A stretch of DNA of 64,000 nucleotides from Aphelocoma coerulescens (Eukaryota; Chordata; Aves; Passeriformes; Corvidae). The first letter of the stretch is position 1, and every line of letters begins with the position of its first letter. The DNA is taken from the NCBI RefSeq assembly GCF_041296385.1, contig NC_091033.1, positions 16,256,001 to 16,320,000 of the forward strand, read 5' to 3'. The notes below the pieces were generated by a model. That model saw only the letters and a program-made list of their open reading frames with translations. It was not told the origin of the DNA and did no database searches. The position numbers and the translations under genes were made by a program. Positions 1-12,031 of the stretch are shown here, piece after piece.

Positions 1-276
1 TGCAGTCATGCTTTCCACCCTGAGTTCTCTCTCCTTGTTGTATCCTCTCGTTTGTCATCTCCTCTGTCATGGGTGCCTGCATGGGTTTGGCCCAGAGCTG
101 CTCTGCCCTGCTGCATACCCTGGCATATTGGTGTAATAGAACAAGGCTTGGGGACTTGAAATTTGTAATGTAGGGTGTAGTCTGGCGTCTAGATGATATT
201 CCTAGGTTGTCAGAAGATGGCTGGAGCTGTGAAGTTCTCATGCAGCCCTTTGACTTTTGTCATCACTTTCTTGCAG

Positions 277-1062
277 ATGCAGACAGATTAAATCCGTGCC
301 AGAGCGCCCTATACCGGGTGACGGGGTTCCCACAGGAAGGTCAGTCACTGTTTGTGTTTCCTCAGCAAGTGTAACTGGTGGCTTTGTTTTACAGCATTGT
401 TCTTTGTCTTTGTTCTTAGGAGGTAAAGCCAGATCTCGGCAGTCAAGGTCAAGTGAATGAGGTAAGAAGTCACTGGTGGAAAGAACCACTTGGTATTCCT
501 TGGGTGCCAAGTTCTGGTACAGCTCTAAGCATCCACTGTCATTTGTGTGTTTCAGGCGGTCCCCTTGTATTACACGGAAACCCCTCACCGACTGGCTGAT
601 GGACCTGGCTCGCTGCCCTCGTGAGTCCTCTGCAAGTATCATGGGATTCTGCGATGAAGCCTTTACCTTTTCCATGCGAAGGTACCGTCTGGGTAGCCTT
701 CGGCAACGGCCGAGGAGTTGCAGCATGTCGGGGAGGGAGGAGGAACAAGGGTCCACTCAAGTTTCAGCAGTGCTGCATAACCTCGTCTCCGCTCAACCCA
801 GGTACACCCTGCGATGATGGCGTCGGCCTTGGAGCGTGGCCAGAGCGTGCGGCCTGAGGACCCGGGCTCTCTTAGTAGACGGTGAGTAGTGGAATTGTTG
901 GGTTTTGGCTGACATGCCACTAAGCTCATATACTGATGTTTGGTTGTCTTTATTGTAGCTGACTGAGAGACAACAGCCTGGCAATGGCAGGAGCTTCTGG
1001 GCCGGCGAGAGGCCGCCTTCTTTTGCGCCCCAGGAAGATTCACATCTCCAGATGTCCGAGAG
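277..1062 (+). other. Module type a, exon-like elements A-E (reference copy)
   Basis: Five small exon-like elements lie between good splice signals. A is 277-317 (41 nt), B 420-461 (42 nt, donor gtaaga), C 556-620 (65 nt, donor gtgagt), D 802-881 (80 nt, donor gtgagt) and E 959-1062 (104 nt, ending GAG before ataagt; a later copy at 20597 has a proper gtaagt donor). Entered in phase 1, A reads ADRLNPCQSALYR. It joins in frame to B (EVKPDLGSQGQVNE) and to C, which starts AVPLYY. D in phase 0 reads VHPAMMASALERGQ and onward to SRR. C leaves phase 2, so a direct C-to-D join would stop early; either another small exon lies between them or this copy is frameshifted. I do not recognise the product. 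The module belongs to the locus whose first exon is visible in the second copy near 43 kb. Confidence 0.6.
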
Positions 1063-1609
1063 ATAAGTTGAGGGATATGACCCACGGAGGGAATGAAAGC
1101 GGGGTGTCGGGTCGGGGCTTGCTGGGAGGGAGTTTTGAGTCAGCTTTGGAGATGGGGATGTCCAAGAAGGGGCCCCTTAGCCCGCATAATGGGAAAGCCT
1201 CACATTTGATCGCAATGCTGAGGTGCGCAGGGCAGAGCAATCCGAGTGCATCTTGCGTCACTTGTCTATAGTGCATGCCATGTCTTTTGGGCATCTTGTG
1301 TCACAGGTCTTTTGCCTTAGTCCTTTGATGTGCTTGCAGTCACGCTTTTCGCCGAGAGTTCTCTCTCCTCATTGCATCCCCTCTTTTGTCGTCTCCTGTG
1401 TCACGGGTGCCTGCATGGAATGGCCCAGAGCTGCTCTGCCCTGCTGCATACTCTGGCATATAGGTGTAATAGAACAAGGCCCAAGGCCTTTAAATCCATA
1501 ATGTAGGGTGTAGTCTGGCGTCTAGATGATATTCCTAGGTTGTCAGAAGATGGCTGGAGCTGTGAAGTTCTCATGCAGCCCTTTGACTTTTGTCATCACT
1601 TTCTTGCAG

Positions 1610-2827
1610 ATGCAGACAGATTAAATCCGTGCCAGAGCGCCCCCTACCGGGTGAGGGGGTTTCCTGCAGGAAGGTCAGTCACCGTTTGTTTGCGGGGCAA
1701 GTGTAATTGGTGGCTGTGTTACAGCATCGTTCTTTGTCTTTGTTTTTAGGAGGTAATGCCAGATCTCAGCAGTCAAAGTCGAGTTAGCGAGGTAAGTGGT
1801 GACCGGTGTACTGAACGGGTTGTTATTGTTTCGATGCCAAGTTCTGGCACTCTAAGCATCCATTGTCATTTGTGTGCTTCAGGCACTCCCCATGTATTAT
1901 GGTGAAACTCCTTGCCAACTGGCTGATGGACCTGGCTCGCCGCTGTCGTTAGCCCGCCGGAAGTATTACAGGACTCTGTGACGAAGCCTTTACCTTTTCC
2001 ATTTGAACGTGCCGTCCAGGTTGCCTTCGGCAACGGCCAGGTAGTTGCAGTGAGTTGCGGAGGGAGGGAGGAGCGAGGGCCCACTCAAGTTTCGGCACTG
2101 CCACATCACCTCGTCTCCTCTTAACCCAGGTATACTCTGTGACGATGACGATGGCGTTGGCCTCAGAGCGTGGCCAAAGCGTGCGGCCTGAGGAGGCCAG
2201 CCTTTTTAGGAGACGGTGAGTGGCAGAATCGACAGGTTTTGGCTGAGGTGCCACTAAGTTCATGCACTGATGTTTGTCTGGTTTTCTTTATTGTAGCTGA
2301 CGAAGAGAGAACCAGCCCGGTGAAGGCACGAGCTTCCCGCATGGTGATGCAGCCTTCTTTTGCACCCGAGGCAGATTGACATCCCCAGACATCCAAGAGA
2401 TAAGTTGAGACCTGTGACCCACAGTAGGGGTGAAAGCAGGGTGTTGAGTTGGGACTCACCAGGAGGTGTTTTTGAGTCAGATTTGGAGGTGGGGATACCC
2501 AAGAAGGGGCCCCTTAGGCCCCATAAAGCTTAAGTCTTGCTTTTGATCACAGTGCCGAGGTGCGCAGGGCAGAGCAGGCCTGGTACATGTCACCTGTCTA
2601 TTGTGCGTTCTCCGTCTTTTGTGCATCTCATGTCACAGGTCTTTTGCCTTAGCCCTTTGAGATGCTTATCGCAAACGCTGGGCATTATTCTTAGCGTCTC
2701 TGTTCTTGGTGTTCCTCAGTGTGGTGCCGATACCATTGATCCTTTGACTCGTGAGCTTGGAGGTGCATCAGGATCACGTCTCTCTTCAGCGACGTTGAGT
2801 CAGGTGTCTTTTCAGGTCTTGTTCTGA
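1610..2827 (+). other. Module type b with conserved terminal-like exon F
   Basis: This module starts with exon A (1610-1650), B (1750-1791, EVMPDLSSQSRVSE) and a C whose donor is damaged (gtcgttag). Its D carries a 6-nt in-frame gain, so the reading frame survives. It differs from types a and c by a further block (2653-2827). That block starts after a ccttag acceptor and reads, in one frame, a hydrophobic stretch (LGIILSVSVLGVP) and then GADTIDPLTRELGG, ending VLF and a TGA stop. The same frame, core motif and stop recur in all b copies and in the two diverged copies at about 45.1 and 46.8 kb. This makes it the best candidate for a real 3' coding end, or at least an exon under constraint. No function is assigned. 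Confidence 0.5.
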
Positions 2828-3326
2828 GCTGCATTGTCAGCTGTGCACTGCAATGATCCATTATAGAGGATGAAGGCTTGTAAGAATGTGAAGATAGCTA
2901 GAGGATTCCACCCGTCCAATTCTCGGGCATCCATCTTTGCGGTTCTTGGAATAAGCCCTTCTGTTATCATCCTCCTCTGCCAGGGTTCTTGCAGCCTCGT
3001 TGGCTCACCGTCGGTCTCGCCGTGGTCATCTCATTCCTCATTTGCTCGGTCCTTGTGATCATCTAGCCTAGAGTTTTCTCTCCTTGTTGTGTCCCCTTGT
3101 TTTGTCATCTTCTGTGTCACGGGTGCCTGAGTGGGTTTGGCCCAGAGGTGCTCTGCCCTGATGCATACTGTGGAGTATGGGTGTAATAGGACAAGGCCTG
3201 GGGCTGTGGAATTTGTGGTGTAGGTTGTAGTTTGGCCTCAAGATGGTATTCCTAGACTCATACAGGATGGCTGGAGCTGTGAAGTTCTAATGCAGCTCTT
3301 TGACTTTTGTCATCACGTTCTTGCAG

Positions 3327-4116
3327 ATGCAGACGGATTAAATCTGCGGCAGAGCGCCCCATACCGTGTGAGGGGGTTCCCACCTGAAGGTCGGTCACTG
3401 TTTGTCTTTGCAGGGCAAACATAAATGGTGGCTGTGTTACAGGATTGTTCTTTGTCTTTGTTCTTAGGAGGTAAAGTCAGATCTTAGCAGTCAAGGTCAA
3501 GTGAATGAGGTAAGAAGTCACTGGTGGAAAGAAGCACTTGGTATGCCTTGGGTGCCAAGTTCTGGTACAGCTCTAAGCATCCATTGTCACTTGTGTGTTT
3601 CAGGTAGTCCCCTTGTATTACACCGAACTCCTCACCGACTGGCTGACAGACTTGTCTTGCCGCCCTCCTGCATCCTCCGCAAGTATCACGGGACTCTGCG
3701 ATGAAGCCTTTACCTTTTCCATGCGAAGGTACCGTCCCGGTAGCCTTTGGCGACGGCCGAGGAGTTGCGGCAAGTCGGGGTGGGGGGGGGGGGGGAGCGA
3801 GGGTCCGCTCAAGTTTCAGCAGTCCCGCATCACCTCCTCTCCTCTTAACTCAGGTATACCCTGCGATGGCGGTATCGGCCTCGGGGCGTGGCCAAAGCGT
3901 GGGGCCCAAGGACCCCGGCCTTCTTAGGAGACGGTGAGTAGTGGAACTGTTGGGGGCTTGGCCAATGTGCCACGAAGTTCGTGTACTGATGTTTGGTTTT
4001 CTTTATTGTAGCCGTCTAAAAGACAAAAGCCCGGCGATGGTAGGAGCTTCCAGGATGGTGAGGCGGTCTTCTTTTGCGTCCCAGGTGGATTCACATCTCA
4101 GGACGTCTGAGAGATA
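3327..4116 (+). other. Module type c, exon-like elements A-E
   Basis: Exon A (3327-3367) and B (3468-3509, EVKSDLSSQGQVNE) are followed by a C that is one base shorter than in type a. In this type C stays open through a damaged donor (ccctcctg) into a segment reading TGLCDEAFTFSMR. The same LC(D/N)EAFTFS peptide appears, in another frame relative to C, in type a and in both diverged modules at 44.6 and 46.0 kb, so it was probably part of the ancestral exon. D ends LLRR before gtgagt. E is open for 35 codons and contains VFFCVPGGFTSQD. The 1-nt length difference in C between types a and c is the main argument that some modules are no longer translated. Confidence 0.5.
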
Positions 4117-4644
4117 AGTCAAGGGGATGAAAGCGGAGTATCGAGTCGGGCCTCGCCGGGAGGGATTTTTGCGTCAGCTTTGGAGATGGGGATACCCAAG
4201 AAGGGGCGCCTTAGCCCGCATAAAGTGCAAGTCTCACATTTGATGACAATGCTGAGGTGCGCAGGGCAGAGCAATCGCAGTGCATGTTGTGTCACTTGTC
4301 TATAGTGCATGCCATGTCTTTTGGGTGTCCTGTGTCACAGGTCTTTTGCCTTAGCCCTTTGATGTGCTTGCAGTCATGCTTTCCACCCTGAGTTCTCTCT
4401 CCTTGTTGTATCCTCTCGTTTGTCGTCTCCTCTGTCATGGGTGCCTGCATGGGTTTGGCCCAGAGCTGCTCTGCCCTGCTGCATACTCTGGCATATAGGC
4501 GTAATAGAACATGGCTTGGGGACTTGAAATTTGTAATGTAGGGTGCAGTTTGTCCTCTAGATGATATTTCTAGATTGTCAGAAGATGGCTGGAGCTGTGA
4601 AGTTCTCATGCAGCCCTTTGACTTTTGTCATCACTTTCTTGCAG

Positions 4645-7600
4645 ATGCAGACGGATTAAATCCGTGCCAGAGCGCCCTATACCGGGTGAGGGGGTTCCCA
4701 CAGGAAGGTCGGTCACTGTTTGTGTTTCCTCAGCAAGTGTAACTGGTGGCTTTGTTACGGCATTGTTCTTTGTCTTTGTTCTTAGGAGGTAAAGCCAGAT
4801 CTCAGCAGTCAAGGTCAAGTGAATGAGGTAAGAAGTCACTGGTGGAAAGAACCACTGTGTATTCCTTGGGTGTCAAGTTCTGGTACAGCTCTAAGCATCC
4901 ACTGTCATTTGTGTGTTTCAGGCGGTCCCCTTGTATTACACGGAAACCCCTCACCGACTGGCTGATGGACCTGGCTCGCTGCCCTCGTGAGTCCTCTGCA
5001 AGTATCATGGGACTCTGCGATGAAGCCTTTACCTTTTCCATGCGAAGGTACCGTCTGGGTAGCCTTCGGCAACGGCCGAGGAGTTGCAGCATGTCGGGGA
5101 GGGAGGAGGAACAAGGGTCCACTCAAGTTTCAGCAATGCTGCATAACCTCGTCTCCACTCAACCCAGGTATACCCTGCGATGATGGCGTCGGCCTTGGAG
5201 CGCGGCCAGAGTGTGCGGCCTGAGGACCCGGGCTCTCTTAGTGAACGGTGAGTAGTGGAATTTTTGGGTTTTGGCTGACATGCCACTAAGCTCATATACT
5301 GATGTTTGGTTGTCTTTATTGTAGCTGACTGAGAGACAACAGCCTGGCAATGGCAGGAGCTTCTGGGCCGGCGAGAGGCCGCCTTCTTTTGCGCCCCAGG
5401 AAGATTCACATCCCCAGATGTCCGAGAGATAAGTTGAGGGATATGACCCACGGAGGAAATGAAAGCGGGGTGTTGGGCCGGGGCTTGCTGGCAGGGAGTT
5501 TTGAGTCAGCTTTGGAGATGGGGATGTCCAAGAAGGGGCCCCTTAGCCCGCATAATGGGAAAGCCTCACATTTGATCGCAATGCTGAGGTGCGCAGGGCA
5601 GACCAATCGCAGTGCATGTTGTGTCACTTGTCTATAGTGCATGCCGTGTCTTTTGGGCATCTTGTGTCACAGGTCTTTTGCCTTAGTCCTTTGATGTGCT
5701 TGCAGTCATGCTTTTTTCCGATAGTTCTCTCTCCTCATTGCATCCCCTCTTTTGTCGTCTCCTGTGTCACGGGTGCCTGCATGGAATGGCCCAGAGCTGC
5801 TCTGCCCTGCTGCATACTCTGGCATATAGGTGTAATAGAACAAGGCCCAAGGCCTTTAAATCCATAATGTATGGTGTAGCCTGGCCTCTAGATGATATTC
5901 CTAGGTTGTCAGAAGATGGCTGGAGCTGTGAAGTTCTCATGCAGCTCTTTGACTTTTGTCATCACTTTCTTGCAGATGCAGACGGATTAAATCCGTGGCA
6001 GAGCGCCCCATACCAGGTGAGGGGGTTTCCTGCAGGAAGGTCAGTCACCGTTTGTTTGCGGGGCAAGTGTAATTGGTGGCTGTGTTACAGCATCGTTCTT
6101 TGTCTTTGTTTTTAGGAGGTAATGCCAGATCTCAGCAGTCAAAGTCGAGTTAGTGAGGTAAGTGGTGACCGGTGTACTGAACTGGTTGTTATTGTTTCAA
6201 TGCCATGTTCTGGCACTCTAAGCTTTAAGCATCCATTGTCATTTGTGTGCTTTAGGCAGTCCCCATGTATTATGGTGAAACTCCTTGCCAACTGGCTGAT
6301 GGACCTGGCTCGCCGCTGTCGTTAGCCCGCTGGAAGTATTACAGGACTCTGTGATGAAGCCTTTACCTTTTCCATTTGAACGTGCCGTCCAGGTTGCCTT
6401 CGGCAACGGCCGGGTAGTTGCAGTGAGTTGCGGAGGGAGGGAGGAGCGAGGGCCCACTCAAGTTTCGGCAATGCTGCATCACCTCGTCTCCTCTTAACCT
6501 AGGTATACTCTGTGACGATGACGATGGCGTTGGCCTCAGAGCGTGGCCAAAGCGTGCGGCCTGAGGAGGCCAGCCTTTTTAGGAGACAGTGAGTGGCAGA
6601 ATTGACGGGTTTTGGCTGAGGTGCCACTAAGTTCATGCACTGATGTTTGTCTGGTTTTCTTTATTGTAGCTGACAAAGAGAGAACCAGCCCGGTGAAGGC
6701 ACGAGCTTCCCGCATGGTGATGCAGCCTTCTTTTGCACCCGAGGCAGATTGACATCCCCAGACATCCAAGAGATAAGTCGAGACCTGTGACCCACAGTAG
6801 GGGTGAAAGCAGGGTGTTGAGTTGGGACTCACCAGGAGGTGTTTTTGAGTCAGATTTGGAGGTGGGGATACCCAAGAAGGGGTATCCCTTAGGCCCCATA
6901 AAGCTTAAGTCTTGCTTTTGATCACAGTGCCGAGGTGCGCAGGGCAGAGCAGGCCTGGTACGTGTCACCTGTCTATTGTGCGTTCTCTGTCTTTTGTGCA
7001 TCTCATGTCACAGGTCTTTTGCCTTAGCCCTTTGAGATGCTTATCGCAAATGCTGGGCATTATTCTTAGCATCTCTGTTCTTGGTGTTCCTCAGTGTGGT
7101 GCCGATACCATTGATCCTTTGACTCGTGAGCTTGGAGGTGCATCAGGATCACGTCTCTCTTCAGCGACGTTGAGTCGGGTGTCTTTTCAGGTCTTGTTCT
7201 GAGCTGCATTGTCAGCTGTGCACTGCAATGATCCATTATAGAGGATGAAGGCTTGTAAGAATGTGAAGCTAGCTAGAGGATTCCACCCGTCCAATTCTCG
7301 GGCATCCATCTTTGCGGTTCTTGGAATAAGCCCTTCTGTTATCATCCTCCTCTGCCAGGGTTCTTGCAGCCTTGTTGGCTCACCGTCGGTCTCGCCGTGG
7401 TCATCTCATTCCTCATTTGCTCGGTCCTTGTGATCATCTAGCCTAGAGTTTTCTCTCCTTGTTGTGTCCCCTTGTTTGTCATCTTCTGTGTCACGGGTGC
7501 CTGAGTGGGTTTGGCCCAGAGCTGCTCTTCCCTGATGCATACTGTGGAGTATGGGTGTAATAGGACAAGGCCTGGGGATGTGGAATTTGTGGTGTAGGTT

Positions 7601-9003
7601 GTAGTTTGGCCTCAAGATGGTATTCCTAGACTCATACAGGATGGCTGGAGCTGTGAAGTTCTAATGCAGCTCTTTGACTTTTGTCATCACTTTCTTGCAG
7701 ATGCAGACGGATTAAATCTGCGGCAGAGCGCCCCATACCGGGTGAGGGGGTTCCCACCTGAAGGTCGGTCACTGTTTGTCTTTGCTGGGCAAACATAAAT
7801 GGTGGCTGTGTTACAGGATTGTTCTTTGTCTTTGTTCTTAGGAGGTAAAGCCAGATCTTAGCAGTCAAGGTCAAGTGAATGAGGTAAGAAGTCACTGGTG
7901 GAAAGAACCACTTGTTATGCCTTGGGTGCCAAGTTCTGGTACAGCTCTAAGCATCCATTGTCATTTGTGTGTTTCAGGTAGTCCCCTTGTATTACACCAA
8001 ACTCCTCGCCGACTGGCTGACAGACTTGTCTTGCCGCCCTCCTGAGTCCTCCGCAAGTATCACGGGACTCTGCGATGAAGCCTTTACCTTTTCCATGCGA
8101 AGGTACCGTCCCGGTAGCCTTTGGCGACGGCCGAGGAGTTGCGGCAAGTCGGGGTGGGAGGGGGGGAGCGAGGGTCCGCTCAAGTTTCAGCAGTCCCGCA
8201 TCACCTCCTCTCCTCTTAACTCAGGTATACCCTGCGATGACGGTATCGGCCTCAGGGCGTGGCCAAAGCGTGGGGCCCAAGGACCCCGGCCTTCTTAGGA
8301 GAGGGTGAGTAGTGGAACTGTTGGGGGCTTGGCCAATGTGCCACGAAGTTCGTGTACTGATGTTTGGTTTTCTTTATTGTAGCCGTCTAAAAGACAAAAG
8401 CCCGGCGATGGTAGGAGCTTCCAGGATGGTGAGGCGGTCTTCTTTTGCGTCCCAGGTGGATTCACATCTCAGGACGTCCGAGAGATAAGTCAAGGGGATG
8501 AAAGCGGAGTATCGAGTCGGGCCTCGCCGGGAGAGATTTTTGCGTCAGCTTTGGAGATGGGGATACCCAAGAAGGGGCGCCTTAGCCCGCATAAAGTGAA
8601 AGTCTCACATTTGATGACAATGCTGAGGTGCACAGGGCAGAGCAATCGCAGTGCATGTTGTGTCACTTGTTTATAGTGCATGCCGTGTCTTTTGGGCATC
8701 TTGTGTCACAGGTCTTTTGCCTTAGCCCTTCGATGTGCTTGCAGTCATGCTTTCCACCCTGAGTTCTCTCTCCTTGTTGTATTCTCTCATTTGTCACCTC
8801 CTCTGTCATGGGTGCGGCCCAGAGCTGCTCTGCCCTGCTGCATACTCTGGCATATAGGTGTAATAGAACAAGGCTTGGGGACTTGAAATTTGTAATGTAG
8901 GGTGCAGTTTGTCCTCTAGTTGATATTTCTAGATTGTCAGAAGATGGCTGGAGCTGTGAAGTTCTCATGCAGCTCTTTGACTTTTGTCATCACTTTCTTG
9001 CAG
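4645..9003 (+). repeat. Higher-order unit 2 (a-b-c, 4359 bp)
   Basis: This is the second three-module block. Its b and c modules (5976-9003) are the first occurrence of the 3028-bp pair that was then amplified without module a. Confidence 0.85.
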
Positions 9004-12000
9004 ATGCAGACGGATTAAATCCGTGGCAGAGCGCCCCATACCAGGTGAGGGGGTTTCCTGCAGGAAGGTCAGTCACCGTTTGTTTGCGGGGCAAGTGTAA
9101 TTGGTGGCTGTGTTACAGCATCGTTCTTTGTCTTTGTTTTTAGGAGGTAATGCCAGATCTCAGCAGTCAAAGTCGAGTTAGTGAGGTAAGTGGTGACCGG
9201 TGTACTGAACTGGTTGTTATTTTTTCGATGCCATGTTCTGGCACTCTAAGCTTTAAGCATCCATTGTCATTTGTGTGCTTTAGGCAGTCCCCATGTATTA
9301 TGGTGAAACTCCTTGCCAACTGGCTGATGGACCTGGCTCGCCGCTGTCGTTAGCCCGCTGGAAGTATTACAGGACTCTGTGATGAAGCCTTTACCTTTTC
9401 CATTTGAATGTGCCGTCCAGGTTGCCTTCGGCAACGGCCGGGTAGTTGCAGTGAGTTGCGGAGGGAGGGAGGAGCGAGGGCCCACTCAAGTTTCGGCAAT
9501 GCCGCATCACCTCGTCTCCTCTTAACCCAGGTATACTCTGTGACGATGACGATGGCGTTGGCCTCAGAGCGTGGCCAAAGCGTGCGGCCTGAGGAGGCCA
9601 GCCTTTTTAGGAGACAGTGAGTGGCAGAATTGACGGGTTTTGGCTGAGGTGCCACTAAGTTCATGCACTGATGTTTGTCTGGTTTTCTTTATTGTAGCTG
9701 ACTAAGAGAGAACCAGCCCGGTGAAGGCACGAGCTTCCCGCATGGTGATGCAGCCTTCTTTTGCACCCGAGGCAGATTGACATCCCCAGACATCCAAGAG
9801 ATAAGTTGAGACCTGTGACCCACAGTAGGGGTGAAAGCAGGGTGTTGAGTTGGGACTCACCAGGAGGTATTTTTGAGTCAGATTTGGAGGTGGGGATACC
9901 CAAGAAGGGGTATCCCTTAGGGCCCATAAAGCTTAAGTCTTGCTTTTGATCACAGTGCCGAGGTGCGCAGGGAAGAGCAGGCCTGGTACGTGTCACCTGT
10001 CTCTTGTGCGTTCTCTGTCTTTTGTGCATCTCATGTCACAGGTCTTTTGCCTTAGCCCTTTGAGATGCTTATCGCAAATGCTGGGCATTATTCTTAGCGT
10101 CTCTGTTCTTGGTGTTCCTCAGTGTGGTGCCGATACCATTGATCCTTTGACTCGTGAGCTTGGAGGTGCATCAGGATCACGTCTCTCTTCAGCGACGTTG
10201 AGTCGGGTGTCTTTTCAGGTCTTGTTCTGAGCTGCATTGTCAGCTGTGCACTGCAATGATCCATTATAGAGGATGAAGGCTTGTAAGAATGTGAAGCTAG
10301 CTAGAGGATTCCACCCGTCCAATTCTCGGGCATCCATCTTTGCGGTTCTTGGAATAAGCCCTTCTGTTATCATCCTCCTCTGCCAGGGTTCTTGCAGCCT
10401 TGTTGGCTCACCGTCGGTCTCGCCGTGGTCATCTCATTCCTCATTTGCTCGGTCCTTGTGATCATCTAGCCTAGAGTTTTCTCTCCTTGTTGTGTCCCCT
10501 TGTTTGTCATCTTCTGTGTCACGGGTGCCTGAGTGGGTTTGGCCCAGAGCTGCTCTTCCCTGATGCATACTGTGGAGTATGGGTGTAATAGGACAAGGCC
10601 TGGGGATGTGGAATTTGTGGTGTAGGTTGTAGTTTGGCCTCAAGATGGTATTCCTAGACTCATACAGGATGGCTGGAGCTGTGAAGTTCTAATGCAGCTC
10701 TTTGACTTTTGTCATCACTTTCTTGCAGATGCAGACGGATTAAATCTGCGGCAGAGCGCCCCATACCGGGTGAGGGGGTTCCCACCTGAAGGTCGGTCAC
10801 TGTTTGTCTTTGCTGGGCAAACATAAATGGTGGCTGTGTTACAGGATTGTTCTTTGTCTTTGTTCTTAGGAGGTAAAGCCAGATCTTAGCAGTCAAGGTC
10901 AAGTGAATGAGGTAAGAAGTCACTGGTGGAAAGAACCACTTGTTATGCCTTGGGTGCCAAGTTCTGGTACAGCTCTAAGCATCCATTGTCATTTGTGTGT
11001 TTCAGGTAGTCCCCTTGTATTACACCAAACTCCTCGCCGACTGGCTGACAGACTTGTCTTGCCGCCCTCCTGAGTCCTCCGCAAGTATCACGGGACTCTG
11101 CGATGAAGCCTTTACCTTTTCCATGCGAAGGTACCGTCCCGGTAGCCTTTGGCGACGGCCGAGGAGTTGCGGCAAGTCGGGGTGGGAGGGGGGGAGCGAG
11201 GGTCCGCTCAAGTTTCAGCAGTCCCGCATCACCTCCTCTCCTCTTAACTCAGGTATACCCTGCGATGACAGTATCGGCCTCAGGGCGTGGCCAAAGCGTG
11301 GGGCCCAAGGACCCCGGCCTTCTTAGGAGACGGTGAGTAGTGGAACTGTTGGGGGCTTGGCCAATGTGCCACGAAGTTCGTGTACTGATGTTTGGTTTTC
11401 TTTATTGTAGCCGTCTAAAAGACAAAAGCCCGGCGATGGTAGGAGCTTCCAGGATGGTGAGGCGGTCTTCTTTTGCGTCCCAGGTGGATTCACATCTCAG
11501 GACGTCCGAGAGATAAGTCAAGGGGATGAAAGCGGAGTATCGAGTCGGGCCTCGCCGGGAGAGATTTTTGCGTCAGCTTTGGAGATGGGGATACCCAAGA
11601 AGGGGCGCCTTAGCCCGCATAAAGTGAAAGTCTCACATTTGATGACAATGCTGAGGTGCACAGGGCAGAGCAATCGCAGTGCATGTTGTGTCACTTGTTT
11701 ATAGTGCATGCCGTGTCTTTTGGGCATCTTGTGTCACAGGTCTTTTGCCTTAGCCCTTCGATGTGCTTGCAGTCATGCTTTCCACCCTGAGTTCTCTCTC
11801 CTTGTTGTATTCTCTCATTTGTCACCTCCTCTGTCATGGGTGCGGCCCAGAGCTGCTCTGCCCTGCTGCATACTCTGGCATATAGGTGTAATAGAACAAG
11901 GCTTGGGGACTTGAAATTTGTAATGTAGGGTGCAGTTTGTCCTCTAGTTGATATTTTTAGATTGTCAGAAGATGGCTGGAGCTGTGAAGTTCTCATGCAG

Positions 12001-12031
12001 CCCTTTGACTTTTGTCATCACTTTCTTGCAG
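9004..12031 (+). repeat. Higher-order unit 3 (b-c, 3028 bp)
   Basis: This is a two-module block, nearly identical to the next two. Its junction with the preceding c module lies in the short spacer that otherwise separates c from a, so module a was lost by unequal exchange at that point. Confidence 0.9.

Larger units (their letters stand above)
277..4644 (+). repeat. Higher-order unit 1 (a-b-c, 4368 bp)
   Basis: This block contains three modules of 1333, 1717 and 1318 bp. It aligns over its length with the next block, with scattered substitutions. A poly-G run near 3782-3794 is longer than in the later c modules. Confidence 0.85.
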